In this document: positions 17,206 to 26,164 of the stretch, piece by piece | Layout: the number at the start of each line of letters is the position of its first letter | Position numbering within the stretch: position 1 is the first letter of the stretch | NCBI GenBank assembly: GCA_002392655.1 | Contig: DGHK01000006.1 | Location: forward strand, 33,880 to 97,879 | DNA: 64,000 bases | Reading direction: 5' to 3' | Source of the DNA: Lachnospiraceae bacterium UBA3850 | GTDB taxonomy: Bacteria > Bacillota > Clostridia > Lachnospirales > Lachnospiraceae | Translations under genes and position numbers: made by a program | Notes under the pieces: model-generated | Told to the model about the DNA's origin: nothing | Databases searched by the model: none | Seen by the model: the letters and a program-made list of their open reading frames with translations, nothing else

Positions 17206-18243
17206 TTATGTCAGAAGTCTGACGATTAGCTGCTCCGCAGCGTTTTTATCCGTGAGAGAACCATTCATAATGGATGATCTCATATCATAACACATATCAA
17301 TAGCATGAAGGATTTCCCGCATAGTATAATTTCTGCAGATCTTGATGAGCTGCTGGGTGGAGAAGTCCTTCATATTCATTGCACTGGATATATCTTTGAC
17401 GCGCATGCCGTCATCAAGCATCTGCTTAACCTGAGCAAGCAGATTGTACTGGCGGGCTATCAGGGAAATGATATTCATAGGTGGAGTTTTAATCGCGCAC
17501 AGATCGTTGTAGAGACTAATTGCCTGTGCCGATTTTTTTTCTGAGATATTTCTACACATATCAAATATCTTGTCCTCGATGGAATTGATGCAGAGCAGAT
17601 CTACATCTTCATCTGTAATAGTTCCCTTCTCCATACAATAATCATGAAGTTTTGTAGCTTCATTTTTCAGTAGATACATATTTTTATCTACACCGTATGC
17701 ATCAAAAAACTTATCAGGAACAGTTGCTCTGACTTTAACGCCGTCCTCAGATAGTATGCTGAGAACCCATTTGGTAAGTGTATCCATATTTGGAGTATTG
17801 AATTCGAGACAGGTGGCAAGCTCATTCTTTGCTGTATGCTTATAGGCTTTTTTAGTCTTATTTACCTTCTGCTCACAGAAAATGATTACATTTGTATCAG
17901 GCATCTGCTTCAGGATTTCCAAAAAATCCGGATCGGATAAATCGAAGATGCCGCTATCCTGTACAAGAACAACACGATGCTCTGCGAGAAAAGGCATAGT
18001 GAGTGCATCGGACGTAACGGAGTTCATATCGAAGCTGTCTGCATTATAAGCTGTGAAGTTCATGGTGTCACCTGCATTTGTGAGTGATGATATGAGCTCT
18101 GACTTATACTGATTTACGAGATATGGTTCATCACCAAAAAGAAGGTACATTCTGGAGAAACTACCTTCTTCTATGTGCCGCCTGACGGTTGCTATTGAAC
18201 CGGAGGTTGGATTGGTGGGTGATTTTTTCTTATAAGTATCCAT
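17206..18243 (-). CDS. holA: DNA polymerase III delta subunit
   Basis: HolA is the clamp-loader subunit that opens the beta clamp. The 345-residue length fits the family, and LLFGDEPYLVNQY near residue 35 is the degenerate nucleotide-binding start typical of delta. Pairs such as LAEHRVVLVQDSG and a C-terminal helical collar with IARQYNLLAQVKQM also match. It is divergent from rpsT, the classic Firmicute arrangement. There is no Shine-Dalgarno sequence before its ATG; instead a promoter ends 6 nt upstream. It converges on the regulator gene with no spacer. Confidence 0.93.
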   Translation of the reverse strand: MDTYKKKSPTNPTSGSIATVRRHIEEGSFSRMYLLFGDEPYLVNQYKSELISSLTNAGDTMNFTAYNADSFDMNSVTSDALTMPFLAEHRVVLVQDSGIFDLSDPDFLEILKQMPDTNVIIFCEQKVNKTKKAYKHTAKNELATCLEFNTPNMDTLTKWVLSILSEDGVKVRATVPDKFFDAYGVDKNMYLLKNEATKLHDYCMEKGTITDEDVDLLCINSIEDKIFDMCRNISEKKSAQAISLYNDLCAIKTPPMNIISLIARQYNLLAQVKQMLDDGMRVKDISSAMNMKDFSTQQLIKICRNYTMREILHAIDMCYDMRSSIMNGSLTDKNAAEQLIVRLLT

Positions 18244-18249
18244 GGCAAG

Positions 18250-18278
18250 AGTATAAACCGATTCGATTGGTTCGGCAA
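18250..18278 (-). promoter_or_regulatory. holA promoter, likely leaderless
   Basis: On the minus strand TTGCCG (18278-18273) and TATACT (18255-18250) are spaced by 17 bp, and only six bases separate the -10 box from ATG 18243-18241. Transcription should therefore begin at or next to the start codon. Confidence 0.55.
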
Positions 18279-18291
18279 GGAAAAATCCCTC

Positions 18292-18320
18292 TTGACGTAT
18301 AGCAGATACTTTGGTATTAT
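18292..18320 (+). promoter_or_regulatory. rpsT promoter
   Basis: TTGACG (18292-18297) and TATTAT (18315-18320) with a 17-bp spacer. The predicted start near 18327 leaves a leader of about 137 nt before rpsT, long enough for autogenous control. Confidence 0.75.
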
Positions 18321-18463
18321 GTCTTTTGCTGTTATTCGAGCTACTTTATATGCCCGGTGTAGTTAACCCATGCATCGAACGTGTCTTGGCTAAGTAGAGC
18401 AGCTGAAAGAATAAAGCTGAAGTGAAAAGTAGAAAAGATAAAAATCCGGAGGTAAATAAAGAC

Positions 18464-18730
18464 ATGGCTAACATTAAGTCTGCAAAGAAGAGAATTCTTG
18501 TTAACAAGAAGAGAGAGATGAGAAATAAATCTGTTAAGAGCAGAGTTAAAACTATCGTAAAGAAGGTTGAGGCTGCTATCGAGGCAGGTGATAAGGCTGC
18601 AGCAGATGAAGCTCTCAAGGTTGCTATCTCAGAGATAAGCAGAGCTGCAAACAAGGGTATCTATCATAAGAACACAGCTGCTCGTAAGATTTCACGTCTC
18701 ACTGTTGCTGTAAACAAGATGGGTGAGTAA
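18464..18730 (+). CDS. rpsT: 30S ribosomal protein S20
   Basis: The 88-residue basic helical protein begins MANIKSAKKRI and continues with KREMRNKSVKSRVKT, characteristic of S20, which binds 16S rRNA early in 30S assembly. ATG 18464 is preceded by CCGGAGGT; an in-frame extension to 18422 exists but lacks a ribosome site. It is monocistronic, with its own strong promoter and a strong terminator, and divergent from holA. Confidence 0.97.
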   Translation: MANIKSAKKRILVNKKREMRNKSVKSRVKTIVKKVEAAIEAGDKAAADEALKVAISEISRAANKGIYHKNTAARKISRLTVAVNKMGE

Positions 18731-18767
18731 TCATCAGATATTCTTTAAAGTTTGATATATGATTTTC

Positions 18768-18801
18768 AAAATCGGAACGAGATATCGTTCCGATTTTTTT
18801 G
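18768..18801 (+). terminator. rpsT terminator
   Basis: AAATCGGAACGA pairs with TCGTTCCGATTT around a 4-nt loop, followed by a run of T. Confidence 0.92.
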
Positions 18802-18889
18802 TGCTAAACACATTTGTCTTCTTTAAAATATAGATTGCACATAGTAAAAAATGTTATAGAGTATATACCTATTACACAGTTTTACAATG

Positions 18890-18918
18890 TTGCGATAAAC
18901 AGCAATAAATGTTAAAAT
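18890..18918 (+). promoter_or_regulatory. glgB promoter
   Basis: TTGCGA (18890-18895) and TAAAAT (18913-18918), 17-bp spacer, about 38 bp upstream of ATG 18957. Confidence 0.5.
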
Positions 18919-18956
18919 TATGAGTACTATATTGAATAAACTTGGAGGGTTATTTC

Positions 18957-21188
18957 ATGAAGGATAAGTTACAGAATTGGATCAACTGGATACTATATGA
19001 TGAGCTGATCGATGGTAAAATAAATGCACCGAATCACCTGCTTGGAAATCATGATTATGGAGACGGACAGGTTATCACCTGTTATAAGCCACATAGCCAG
19101 AGTGTTTCGATAAAAACTCCAAAGGGAAAAACAACTGTTCCTATGGAGAAAATAAGTGAGGAAGGTTTCTATGGGGCATATTTTCCTAAGAAGAAATACA
19201 AGGGAACTGCGTATAGATTTGTTACTGAATACTATGATGGAACAACAGTAGAGTCTGCAGATCCATATGCATTTGAAGGTCAGTTTACTGACTATGATGC
19301 ATACCTTTTTGCTGAAGGTAAGAACTATGATGTGTACAACAAAATGGGTGCACATCCTATGGAGATAGATGGAGTTAAGGGTACATATTTTGCTGTATGG
19401 GCACCTGATGCAAGGCGTGTTTCTGTTGTTGGTGATTTCAACATGTGGGACGGAGCTTTGAATCCAATGCAGCTTCACAGCGTATCGGGTGTGTATGAAC
19501 TGTTTATCCCTGATGTTCTTCCGGGAGCAGTTTATAAGTTCCAGATACTTACACGTTATGGTGATATCTTATACAAGGCAGATCCGTATGGAAATCAGGA
19601 TCAGGTGAGACCTGATAATGCAAATGTAGTCGTTGATATCTCAGATCTTAAGTGGACAGATGCTGCATGGATGGATAAACGTAAGAAGCAGTCACGAGTT
19701 GATCGTATGAAACAGCCTATGTCTATCTATGAATGCCATATCGGTTCATGGAAAAAGAAGATAGAGGATTCTGATTTCGGATTCTTTAATTATAGAGAGT
19801 ACGCTGAACAGATAGGAAAATACCTCGTAGATATGGGTTATACACATATCGAGCTTATGGGTATCGCTGAGTATCCGTTTGATGGTTCTTGGGGATATCA
19901 GGTAACAAACTATTATGCTCCTACTTCAAGGTATGGAACACCTGAGGACTTTGCTTATTTTGTAGATCATATGCACAGCCTTGGAATCGGTGTTATTCTT
20001 GACTGGGTGCCTGCACATTTCCCAAGAGACGCACACGGACTCGGAAGATTTGATGGAATGCCTCTTTATGAAAATGCTGATCCTCGAAAGGGTGAGCATC
20101 CTGACTGGGGAACATATATCTTTGATTATGGTAGAAATGAAGTCGCAAACTTCCTTACTTCAAATGCACTTTTCTGGGTTGAGAAGTATCACATCGATGG
20201 ACTTCGTGTAGATGCTGTTGCATCAATGCTTTATCTCGACTATGGAAAGAGAGATGGAGAGTGGGTCGCAAACAAGGATGGCGGTAAGGAGAATCTCGAC
20301 GCGATAGCACTTTTACAAAACATCAATACAGTCATGGAAGAAAGAAATCCGGGAGCGTATCTCATAGCCGAGGAATCAACGGCATGGCCGGGAGTTACTG
20401 CACCTGCTGATATGAATGGACTGGGATTTTTGTTTAAATGGAATATGGGATGGATGAATGACTTCCTTGAGTACATGAAGCTGGATCCTTACTTCCGTAA
20501 GTTCAATCACAACAGACTGACATTCTCTCTGTCATATGCGTATGCAGAGAATTATATACTTGTTATCTCACATGATGAGGTAGTTCACCTCAAGTGTTCG
20601 ATGCTTAACAAGATGCCGGGACTCGAGTTTGATAAGTATGCAAACCTACGTACAGCATATGGATTCATGATGGGACATCCGGGCAAGAAGCTTCTCTTTA
20701 TGGGACAGGAATTTGCACAGCTTCGTGAGTGGAGCGAGGCACGTTCGCTTGACTGGTATCTGCTTGATGATCCAAAGCATCAAGGTATTCAGGACTTTGT
20801 AAAGGATCTGAATCATCTCTATACAGAGTATGATGCTATGTATTATAACGATAATGAGGTTATGGGATTTGAGTGGACCAAGGTCGATGATGCTGATAGC
20901 GGAATAGTTGCATTTGTAAGGCGTGGTAAGACTGCAAAGGATCAGCTCATGTTTATCTGCAATTTTGTTCCTGTTGAGAGAAAGGGCTATAAGATAGGTG
21001 TTCCATGTACAACAACCTATAAAGAGATTCTTTCATCTGATGATAAGAAGTACGGCGGACTCGGACGTAACATGGGACCGAAAAAGGCTATAAAAGCAAA
21101 AGCAGAACCTGCTGACAGAATGAAGAGCAGTATTGAGATAGATATACCGCCACTTTCGGTTACAGTTCTGAAGTATGATTATAAGTAA
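18957..21188 (+). CDS. glgB: 1,4-alpha-glucan branching enzyme
   Basis: GlgB makes alpha-1,6 branches in glycogen. The 743-residue protein has two N-terminal beta modules (CBM48 near 110-200, with FAVWAPDARRVSVVGDFNMWDG), then a GH13 barrel: HIELMGIAEYPFDGSWGYQ, the nucleophile region GLRVDAVASMLYLDYG, the acid/base E in LIAEESTAWPG, and SHDEVVH. The C-terminal beta domain is complete. ATG 18957 has GGAGG at 18944-18948. It is monocistronic between its own promoter and terminator, and no other glg gene is in the window. Confidence 0.96.
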   Translation: MKDKLQNWINWILYDELIDGKINAPNHLLGNHDYGDGQVITCYKPHSQSVSIKTPKGKTTVPMEKISEEGFYGAYFPKKKYKGTAYRFVTEYYDGTTVESADPYAFEGQFTDYDAYLFAEGKNYDVYNKMGAHPMEIDGVKGTYFAVWAPDARRVSVVGDFNMWDGALNPMQLHSVSGVYELFIPDVLPGAVYKFQILTRYGDILYKADPYGNQDQVRPDNANVVVDISDLKWTDAAWMDKRKKQSRVDRMKQPMSIYECHIGSWKKKIEDSDFGFFNYREYAEQIGKYLVDMGYTHIELMGIAEYPFDGSWGYQVTNYYAPTSRYGTPEDFAYFVDHMHSLGIGVILDWVPAHFPRDAHGLGRFDGMPLYENADPRKGEHPDWGTYIFDYGRNEVANFLTSNALFWVEKYHIDGLRVDAVASMLYLDYGKRDGEWVANKDGGKENLDAIALLQNINTVMEERNPGAYLIAEESTAWPGVTAPADMNGLGFLFKWNMGWMNDFLEYMKLDPYFRKFNHNRLTFSLSYAYAENYILVISHDEVVHLKCSMLNKMPGLEFDKYANLRTAYGFMMGHPGKKLLFMGQEFAQLREWSEARSLDWYLLDDPKHQGIQDFVKDLNHLYTEYDAMYYNDNEVMGFEWTKVDDADSGIVAFVRRGKTAKDQLMFICNFVPVERKGYKIGVPCTTTYKEILSSDDKKYGGLGRNMGPKKAIKAKAEPADRMKSSIEIDIPPLSVTVLKYDYK

Positions 21189-21226
21189 AAGATTGATTAT
21201 AAAATGATTGATTATAAGTTGAAATC

Positions 21227-21261
21227 AAAAAAATGCAGGGGATTACTCTCCTGCATTTTTT
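21227..21261 (+). terminator. Bidirectional terminator between glgB and ybjQ-like gene
   Basis: AAAAAATGCAGG pairs with CCTGCATTTTTT around a ten-base loop; A and T tracts on both sides allow use in both directions. Confidence 0.88.
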
Positions 21262-21299
21262 GATATAAAACTCTGAAATTATAAAACTTTGAGATTATA

Positions 21300-21611
21300 C
21301 TATATGAACTTAACTGCGGTTCCATATACCATCATCTCTGCTGCGCCCTGTGCAAGCTCTGATGTGCAGTATCTGATTGCTACTACCGCATCAGCACCAA
21401 GATTTTTTGCGGCTTCCTCAAGTCTTTCAAGAGCAATGTCACGTGATTTTCCCATGAGTTCATTATACTTCTTCATCTCGCCGCCGACGAGGTTCTTAAG
21501 ACCTGAGCCGATATCTCTGATCGCATTTACTGCCTGTACTGTACTTCCGGAAACCAGTCCGAGTACTTCAAGGTTTTTTCCGGGTATATCATTTGTGGTT
21601 ACTATAAGCAT
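21300..21611 (-). CDS. YbjQ/UPF0145 family protein
   Basis: The 103-residue protein shows the family pattern: VTTNDIPGKNLEVLGLVSGSTV at the N-terminus, IRDIGSGLKNLVGGE in the centre, and LGADAVVAIRYCTSE near the C-terminus. Such proteins form ring-like pentamers and have been called heavy-metal-binding, but the biochemical role is not settled. AAAGGAGG precedes its ATG. It is a single gene between glgB (convergent) and a divergent cell-wall-binding protein gene. Confidence 0.9.
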   Translation of the reverse strand: MLIVTTNDIPGKNLEVLGLVSGSTVQAVNAIRDIGSGLKNLVGGEMKKYNELMGKSRDIALERLEEAAKNLGADAVVAIRYCTSELAQGAAEMMVYGTAVKFI

Positions 21612-21758
21612 TTAAAAGTCCTCCTTTAAAGTTTTAATAATAGTTATATATGATATGGTAACACAAAATGGACTTATTTAACAATTTATTATATAATGGC
21701 AATTGAGGTTTATTTGATTTCTAAAAGAAGTTAATATCTTAAACGAGGAGGAATAGTG

Positions 21759-22592
21759 ATGAAAATTAAAAAGTTTATTAAATCAGTAATTGCTACAACT
21801 CTTGCTGCAGTTGTATGCCTTGGAAGTGCAGGTGCAGCTAAGGCGGCCGGCGGACAGTGGATGAACACCAATGGAAGATGGTGGTATCTGAATGCAGATG
21901 GTTCTTATCAGAAGGATCAGTGGATGGAAGACGGAGGAAAGTGGTATTACTTCGATGTAGATGGATATATGGACTGCGGCGGATACCGTCAGGGATACTG
22001 GTTAAATTCTGATGGATCATATGATTCAAAGTATTCAGGCGGTAAGTGGTATGTTAATAACAAAGGCTGGTGGTGGGCTGATAAGTCCGGCTGGTATCCA
22101 AAGGATCAGTGGGTAAGAATTGATGGAAAGTATTATTATTTCTATACTTCAGGATATCTTGCAGTAGATACATGGTTAGGTGATTACTATGTAGATAAAA
22201 ACGGTGCATGGGATGCCAATGCCGTAAAGGATAAATACACCGGAAAGTATCATGAGAAAATTGCCGGAAGAGGAAATATGGAAATCGTAAAGTCCGGAAA
22301 TGTATATTCTGTTAAAATTACTTGGCCTGAAAGTGCTTCAAAGTATTTCTATTGGGAATTCAGTGGTACATTTGATTCAAAGGGTGTTTTGAGCTATAAG
22401 GACGCTGTTTGTACTGTTTATGTATACGATAAGGATGGTAATCTTACAGTTGATGGCGGTAAGCAGACACCATACAACAAGTATACAAACGGAACCGGTT
22501 CTATCAAAATAAACGGCACAAAGCTTGAGTGGATTGAAAAGGATGGTGCTGGAAAACAGATACAGAAGAGTGAATTTGCAAAAGATAATTAA
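21759..22592 (+). CDS. Secreted protein with cell-wall-binding aromatic repeats and C-terminal beta domain
   Basis: A signal peptide (about 1-31, ending AAKAAG) is followed by repeats of the choline-binding type (GRWWYLNADGSYQ, GKWYYFDVDGYM, GWYPKDQWVRIDGKYYYFYTSGYL) spanning about 32-150. The last ~125 residues form a separate domain of unknown function (HEKIAGRGNMEIVKSGNVYSV, then GTGSIKINGTKLEWIE) with alternating beta pattern, possibly a lipocalin-like barrel. ATG 21759 is chosen over GTG 21756, because GAGGAGG lies 7 nt upstream. The protein should be exported and held on a wall polymer. Confidence 0.8.
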   Translation: MKIKKFIKSVIATTLAAVVCLGSAGAAKAAGGQWMNTNGRWWYLNADGSYQKDQWMEDGGKWYYFDVDGYMDCGGYRQGYWLNSDGSYDSKYSGGKWYVNNKGWWWADKSGWYPKDQWVRIDGKYYYFYTSGYLAVDTWLGDYYVDKNGAWDANAVKDKYTGKYHEKIAGRGNMEIVKSGNVYSVKITWPESASKYFYWEFSGTFDSKGVLSYKDAVCTVYVYDKDGNLTVDGGKQTPYNKYTNGTGSIKINGTKLEWIEKDGAGKQIQKSEFAKDN

Positions 22593-22675
22593 TAATTTAG
22601 TTTAGATTTAACTTATGCTAATGGGGACGCTTATTTCTATATAAACGTCCTCGTTGGACTATTATGAGGTGCAAA

Positions 22676-24214
22676 ATGACGAAAAAAAATGTATTGGGTT
22701 TAAAGAACTTTTTAATAGCTATAGTGCTTCTTGTGCCGTTAATAATAGGCATTTCATGTGGTATAGTGCTCGCTGCTTCGGATTCTGAACCTGAATTTGA
22801 TGATTTTTCTGAACTCAGTGGAAAGAAAATAGCAATGCTGACGGGAGCTCCGTTTGAAGAACTGATAAGCAGTAAAGTTCCAAATGTTGGCGAGTTCCAG
22901 TATTTTGCAAATATGCCTGATATGGAGCTGGCGCTTAAAAGCAAGAAAATAGATGCCTATCTGATAAATAATGCTATTGCCGAGCTTAAAACAAATGTAG
23001 ATGAGGAGCTTGCGATTTTCAATGAACCGCTGGCTGATTCGGAGTTTGGGTTTGCATTTAAAAAGGGAAGCAAAGAAAGAGATAAGTGGCAGGAGGCATA
23101 TGACAATTTAGATGATAAGCTGATAGACGAGCTATGGGATAAATGGACAGGCTCAGACTATAGTGCCAAGACTATACCTGAGCAGGACTGGCCGGGAAAG
23201 AACGGAACTGTTAAGGTTGCGACCTGTGATACTCTTGAGCCTATGTGTTACTTAGGCGATGATGGTCAGCTGGTAGGCTTCGATATAGAGGTTATGCTTC
23301 TGATCGCGAAGGAACTGGATGTTCATGTCGAATTCATTGGTATGGAATTTGCAGCAATCATGCCATACGTTCAGTCGGGAAAAGCTGACGCGGCCTGCGG
23401 AAGTATAATAGTAACAGATGAAAGAAAAGAGTCTATGGATTTCGTGAATTATCACTATGCAGCGTTCGTGCTGGTTGTACGTGCTGTTAATTCCGGCAGT
23501 GAAAAGCTTTCTTTCTGGGACGGTATAAAGAGCAGTTTTAATAAAACATTTATAAGAGGAAAGAGGTATAAGCTGATTCTTGAAGGACTCGGACGTACTC
23601 TTATAATAGCTGTTATGTCAGGAGCACTTGGAACGCTTCTTGGATTCTTACTTGTATTTGCAAGGAGAAGGAACAATCGAGTTGTAAACAGGCTGATTGC
23701 TATGTATAAAGGTCTGATAACAGGAGTGCCTGTTGTAGTTATTCTTATGCTGCTATATTATGTGCTTTTTGGAAAGACTGATATATCTGCAGTGATCGTT
23801 GCCATTATTGGATTTACGATTATCTTCGGATCAAGAGCATTTGGACTTATCTGGAATGCTGTAGAAAATGTAGATAAAGGACAAAGAGAAGCAGCACTGG
23901 CACTTGGTTATAGTGAAGGTAAGGCATTCAGGAGGGTTGTGCTTCCGCAAGCCAGAAGCATATATTTCCCTGTTCTTAAAACACAGCTTGTAATGCTTCT
24001 TAAGGAAACGAGTATTGCCGGATTTATCACGGTAGTTGATCTGACTAGAGCCGGTGATCTGATACGAAGCAGAACTATGGAGGCGTTTTTCCCACTTATT
24101 GCTATCGCGATTATATATTTCCTGCTCACATTTATACTCGCGAAGATTCTTGGACTTGTGGATAAACGATTCGTTAAAAAAAGAAAAAATGTTAGGATAA
24201 AGGGGGTAGACTAA
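22676..24214 (+). CDS. Amino-acid ABC transporter: substrate-binding domain fused to permease, lobes in permuted order
   Basis: Residues 8-33 are a signal anchor. Residues about 47-160 (LSGKKIAMLTGAPFEEL through WDKWTG) look like the C-terminal lobe of an SBP_bac_3 protein, while 176-270 (NGTVKVATCDTLEPMCYLGDDG, then GFDIEV and VTDERKESMDFVNY) look like the N-terminal lobe. Together they add up to only one binding domain, in reversed order. Residues about 298-505 form the permease (BPD_transp_1), with the EAAxxLG coupling loop visible as EAALALGYSEG. GAGGTG precedes ATG 22676. The stop overlaps the ATPase start (TAATG), so the two form a complete importer, probably for polar amino acids. Confidence 0.85.
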   Translation: MTKKNVLGLKNFLIAIVLLVPLIIGISCGIVLAASDSEPEFDDFSELSGKKIAMLTGAPFEELISSKVPNVGEFQYFANMPDMELALKSKKIDAYLINNAIAELKTNVDEELAIFNEPLADSEFGFAFKKGSKERDKWQEAYDNLDDKLIDELWDKWTGSDYSAKTIPEQDWPGKNGTVKVATCDTLEPMCYLGDDGQLVGFDIEVMLLIAKELDVHVEFIGMEFAAIMPYVQSGKADAACGSIIVTDERKESMDFVNYHYAAFVLVVRAVNSGSEKLSFWDGIKSSFNKTFIRGKRYKLILEGLGRTLIIAVMSGALGTLLGFLLVFARRRNNRVVNRLIAMYKGLITGVPVVVILMLLYYVLFGKTDISAVIVAIIGFTIIFGSRAFGLIWNAVENVDKGQREAALALGYSEGKAFRRVVLPQARSIYFPVLKTQLVMLLKETSIAGFITVVDLTRAGDLIRSRTMEAFFPLIAIAIIYFLLTFILAKILGLVDKRFVKKRKNVRIKGVD

Positions 24215-25311
24215 TGAGCTTGATAGAAATAAAAAATCTTTGCAAGAAATATAAAGATGTCACACCCCTAAATGATATAAGCGTAAATATAGAAGAGGGT
24301 GAAGTGGTAAGTGTTATCGGTCCATCAGGTGCCGGAAAGTCTACATTTCTCAGGTGTATAAACAGACTTGAAACACCAACCTCCGGTTCTATTATGGTGG
24401 ATGGAATTGATGTCTGCGATCCGAAGACAGATCTTACAGAAGTAAGAAAGAAGATGGGAATGGTATTCCAGAACTTCAACCTTTTCGGACATAAAACTGT
24501 TGTGGAAAATATAATGATGCCGCAGCAGGATCTCCTTGGAAAGACACCGAAGGAGGCATATGATGAAGCGCTGAAGCAGCTGAAGGTTGTAGGGCTCGAG
24601 GCAAAGGCCAGGAGCTTTCCGGATGAGCTTTCAGGTGGTCAGAAGCAGCGTGTTGCTATTGCAAGAGCACTTGCTATGCATCCGAAGATCATGCTTTTTG
24701 ATGAGCCTACGAGTGCGCTTGATCCCACTATGGTTGCAGAGGTTCTTTCGGTTATCAGAAATCTTGCAGGAACCGGCCTTACAATGATCATCGTAACGCA
24801 TGAGATGAGACTTGTGAGATATGTATCCAGTCGAGTGCTGTTTTTGGAGAAGGGTGGCATCGAAGAGGATGGTACACCTAAGCAGATATTTGAGAATTCA
24901 AAGAGTGATTCAACCAGAAGATTTGTCCATAGTATCCGTGATTATGGATACACTCTCAGTCTTGATAATAGGGATATGTTTGAGCTTTTCGCTGGACTTG
25001 ATGAATTCTGTAAGAATCAGTTTATGGATAGAAAAACATCTATGAACTGCCAGCTTGCTGTTGAAGAGATGGTGACCTCTATGTTTATTCCTGCTATTGA
25101 AAAAGCAGGCTCTGGTGAAGTCCGGCTGAGAGTCAGCGCGGGAGATGAAGGAAGCGAGCTTACAATTGAGGTGGACTACACATCCATAATGGATAAAGTT
25201 GATTCGTTCGATGATTTTTCTGATGAGCTGGTTATGTCAATTTTGAAAAAGGTTGTGGAACGAATTCCATCTAAGAAAAAAGGAATAGCCAAATTCAGGG
25301 TATTGAAATAA
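24214..25311 (+). CDS. Amino-acid ABC transporter ATP-binding protein with fused C-terminal RsbW-like domain
   Basis: Residues 1-240 are a standard polar-amino-acid ATPase (GlnQ/HisP type): Walker A GPSGAGKST at 36-44, Q loop in VFQNFNLFGH, signature LSGGQKQR, Walker B IMLFDEPTS and the switch His in VTHEM. The remaining ~125 residues are not part of a normal ATPase. Their pattern (CQLAVEEMVTSMF, then LTIEVDYTSIMD, then ELVMSILKKVVERI ending KKGIAKFRVLK) resembles a degenerate anti-sigma-factor/HATPase_c_2 fold lacking the N-box Asn. It could be a regulatory input domain. It is translationally coupled to the permease. Confidence 0.85.
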   Translation: MSLIEIKNLCKKYKDVTPLNDISVNIEEGEVVSVIGPSGAGKSTFLRCINRLETPTSGSIMVDGIDVCDPKTDLTEVRKKMGMVFQNFNLFGHKTVVENIMMPQQDLLGKTPKEAYDEALKQLKVVGLEAKARSFPDELSGGQKQRVAIARALAMHPKIMLFDEPTSALDPTMVAEVLSVIRNLAGTGLTMIIVTHEMRLVRYVSSRVLFLEKGGIEEDGTPKQIFENSKSDSTRRFVHSIRDYGYTLSLDNRDMFELFAGLDEFCKNQFMDRKTSMNCQLAVEEMVTSMFIPAIEKAGSGEVRLRVSAGDEGSELTIEVDYTSIMDKVDSFDDFSDELVMSILKKVVERIPSKKKGIAKFRVLK

Positions 25312-25341
25312 GGATAGATAGGACGGCTTTTTGCGAGTGTA

Positions 25342-26157
25342 ATGGATGCAAAAATAGATGTAAGGAAAAGACTAACTGAATTAGCTGAAAAGGCATATCG
25401 AGAAAATCGATACGTCTTCACTGATTTTCTGAATGTGTCACAGCTGTCACAGTATTTTGAGCTGGTAAAGAAAAAGAAGGCTGATTTGGCTATAGATGGA
25501 GAGATAGAGGGAGTAGATGTAAAAGCCTTCGGTGGAACCGCCGGCTGTGAGAGATGTATGGTGCGCTTTGGCTCTCCGGAAATGTTTGGATATGAAGAAC
25601 CATATCCTATAACGCTTCTAAAGCTCTATCCGGCCATGGCTAAATTTGCGGAGACACTTACACATCGTGATTATCTTGGCTCGCTTGTAGGACTTGGTAT
25701 CGAAAGAGAGAAGATAGGAGATATCATAATTCCGAGAAGCAGGACGGAAGGAAACAGCTTAGGAAAACATACAGTTTATGCTTTTGTTACAGAAGAGATA
25801 AGTGACTATATAATCGATAACCTGAGCTATGTGAAACATACTCATATCCGAATTGAAAGCTGTGAAGAGGTGCCTGATGAAGTGGCTCCTCAGCTTGAAG
25901 AGCTTTCAGTTATCGTAAGCTCCAATCGCCTGGATGCTATAGTTGCGAAGCTTTATAATCTGTCGCGAGAGCAGGCTCTTAAGCTATTCGTTGAAGGAAA
26001 GGTTTTTCTGAATGGAATAAATATGACCGGTAATGCCCGTTCATTAAAGGAAGGCGAAGTAGTTTCGGTACGTGGATACGGTAAGTTTATTTTTAACGGC
26101 GAAGGTGGAAATACAAAAAAAGATAAGCTTTATATAAAGGTTAGTAAATACGTATGA
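25342..26157 (+). CDS. ylmH: S4-domain RNA-binding protein, YlmH/RqcP2 type
   Basis: The 271-residue protein has the YlmH layout: N-terminal helical part (KRLTELAEKAYRENRYVFTDFLN), a middle domain with LTHRDYLGSLVGLGIEREKIGDI, and a C-terminal S4 domain with SSNRLDAIVAKLYNLSREQALKLFVEGKVFLNG. YlmH proteins bind ribosomes or tRNA and have been linked to ribosome-associated quality control. It is usually near division genes (divIVA), but here it follows the ABC transporter by 30 bp. The ribosome site is weak. Confidence 0.9.
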   Translation: MDAKIDVRKRLTELAEKAYRENRYVFTDFLNVSQLSQYFELVKKKKADLAIDGEIEGVDVKAFGGTAGCERCMVRFGSPEMFGYEEPYPITLLKLYPAMAKFAETLTHRDYLGSLVGLGIEREKIGDIIIPRSRTEGNSLGKHTVYAFVTEEISDYIIDNLSYVKHTHIRIESCEEVPDEVAPQLEELSVIVSSNRLDAIVAKLYNLSREQALKLFVEGKVFLNGINMTGNARSLKEGEVVSVRGYGKFIFNGEGGNTKKDKLYIKVSKYV

Positions 26158-26164
26158 TATATGG

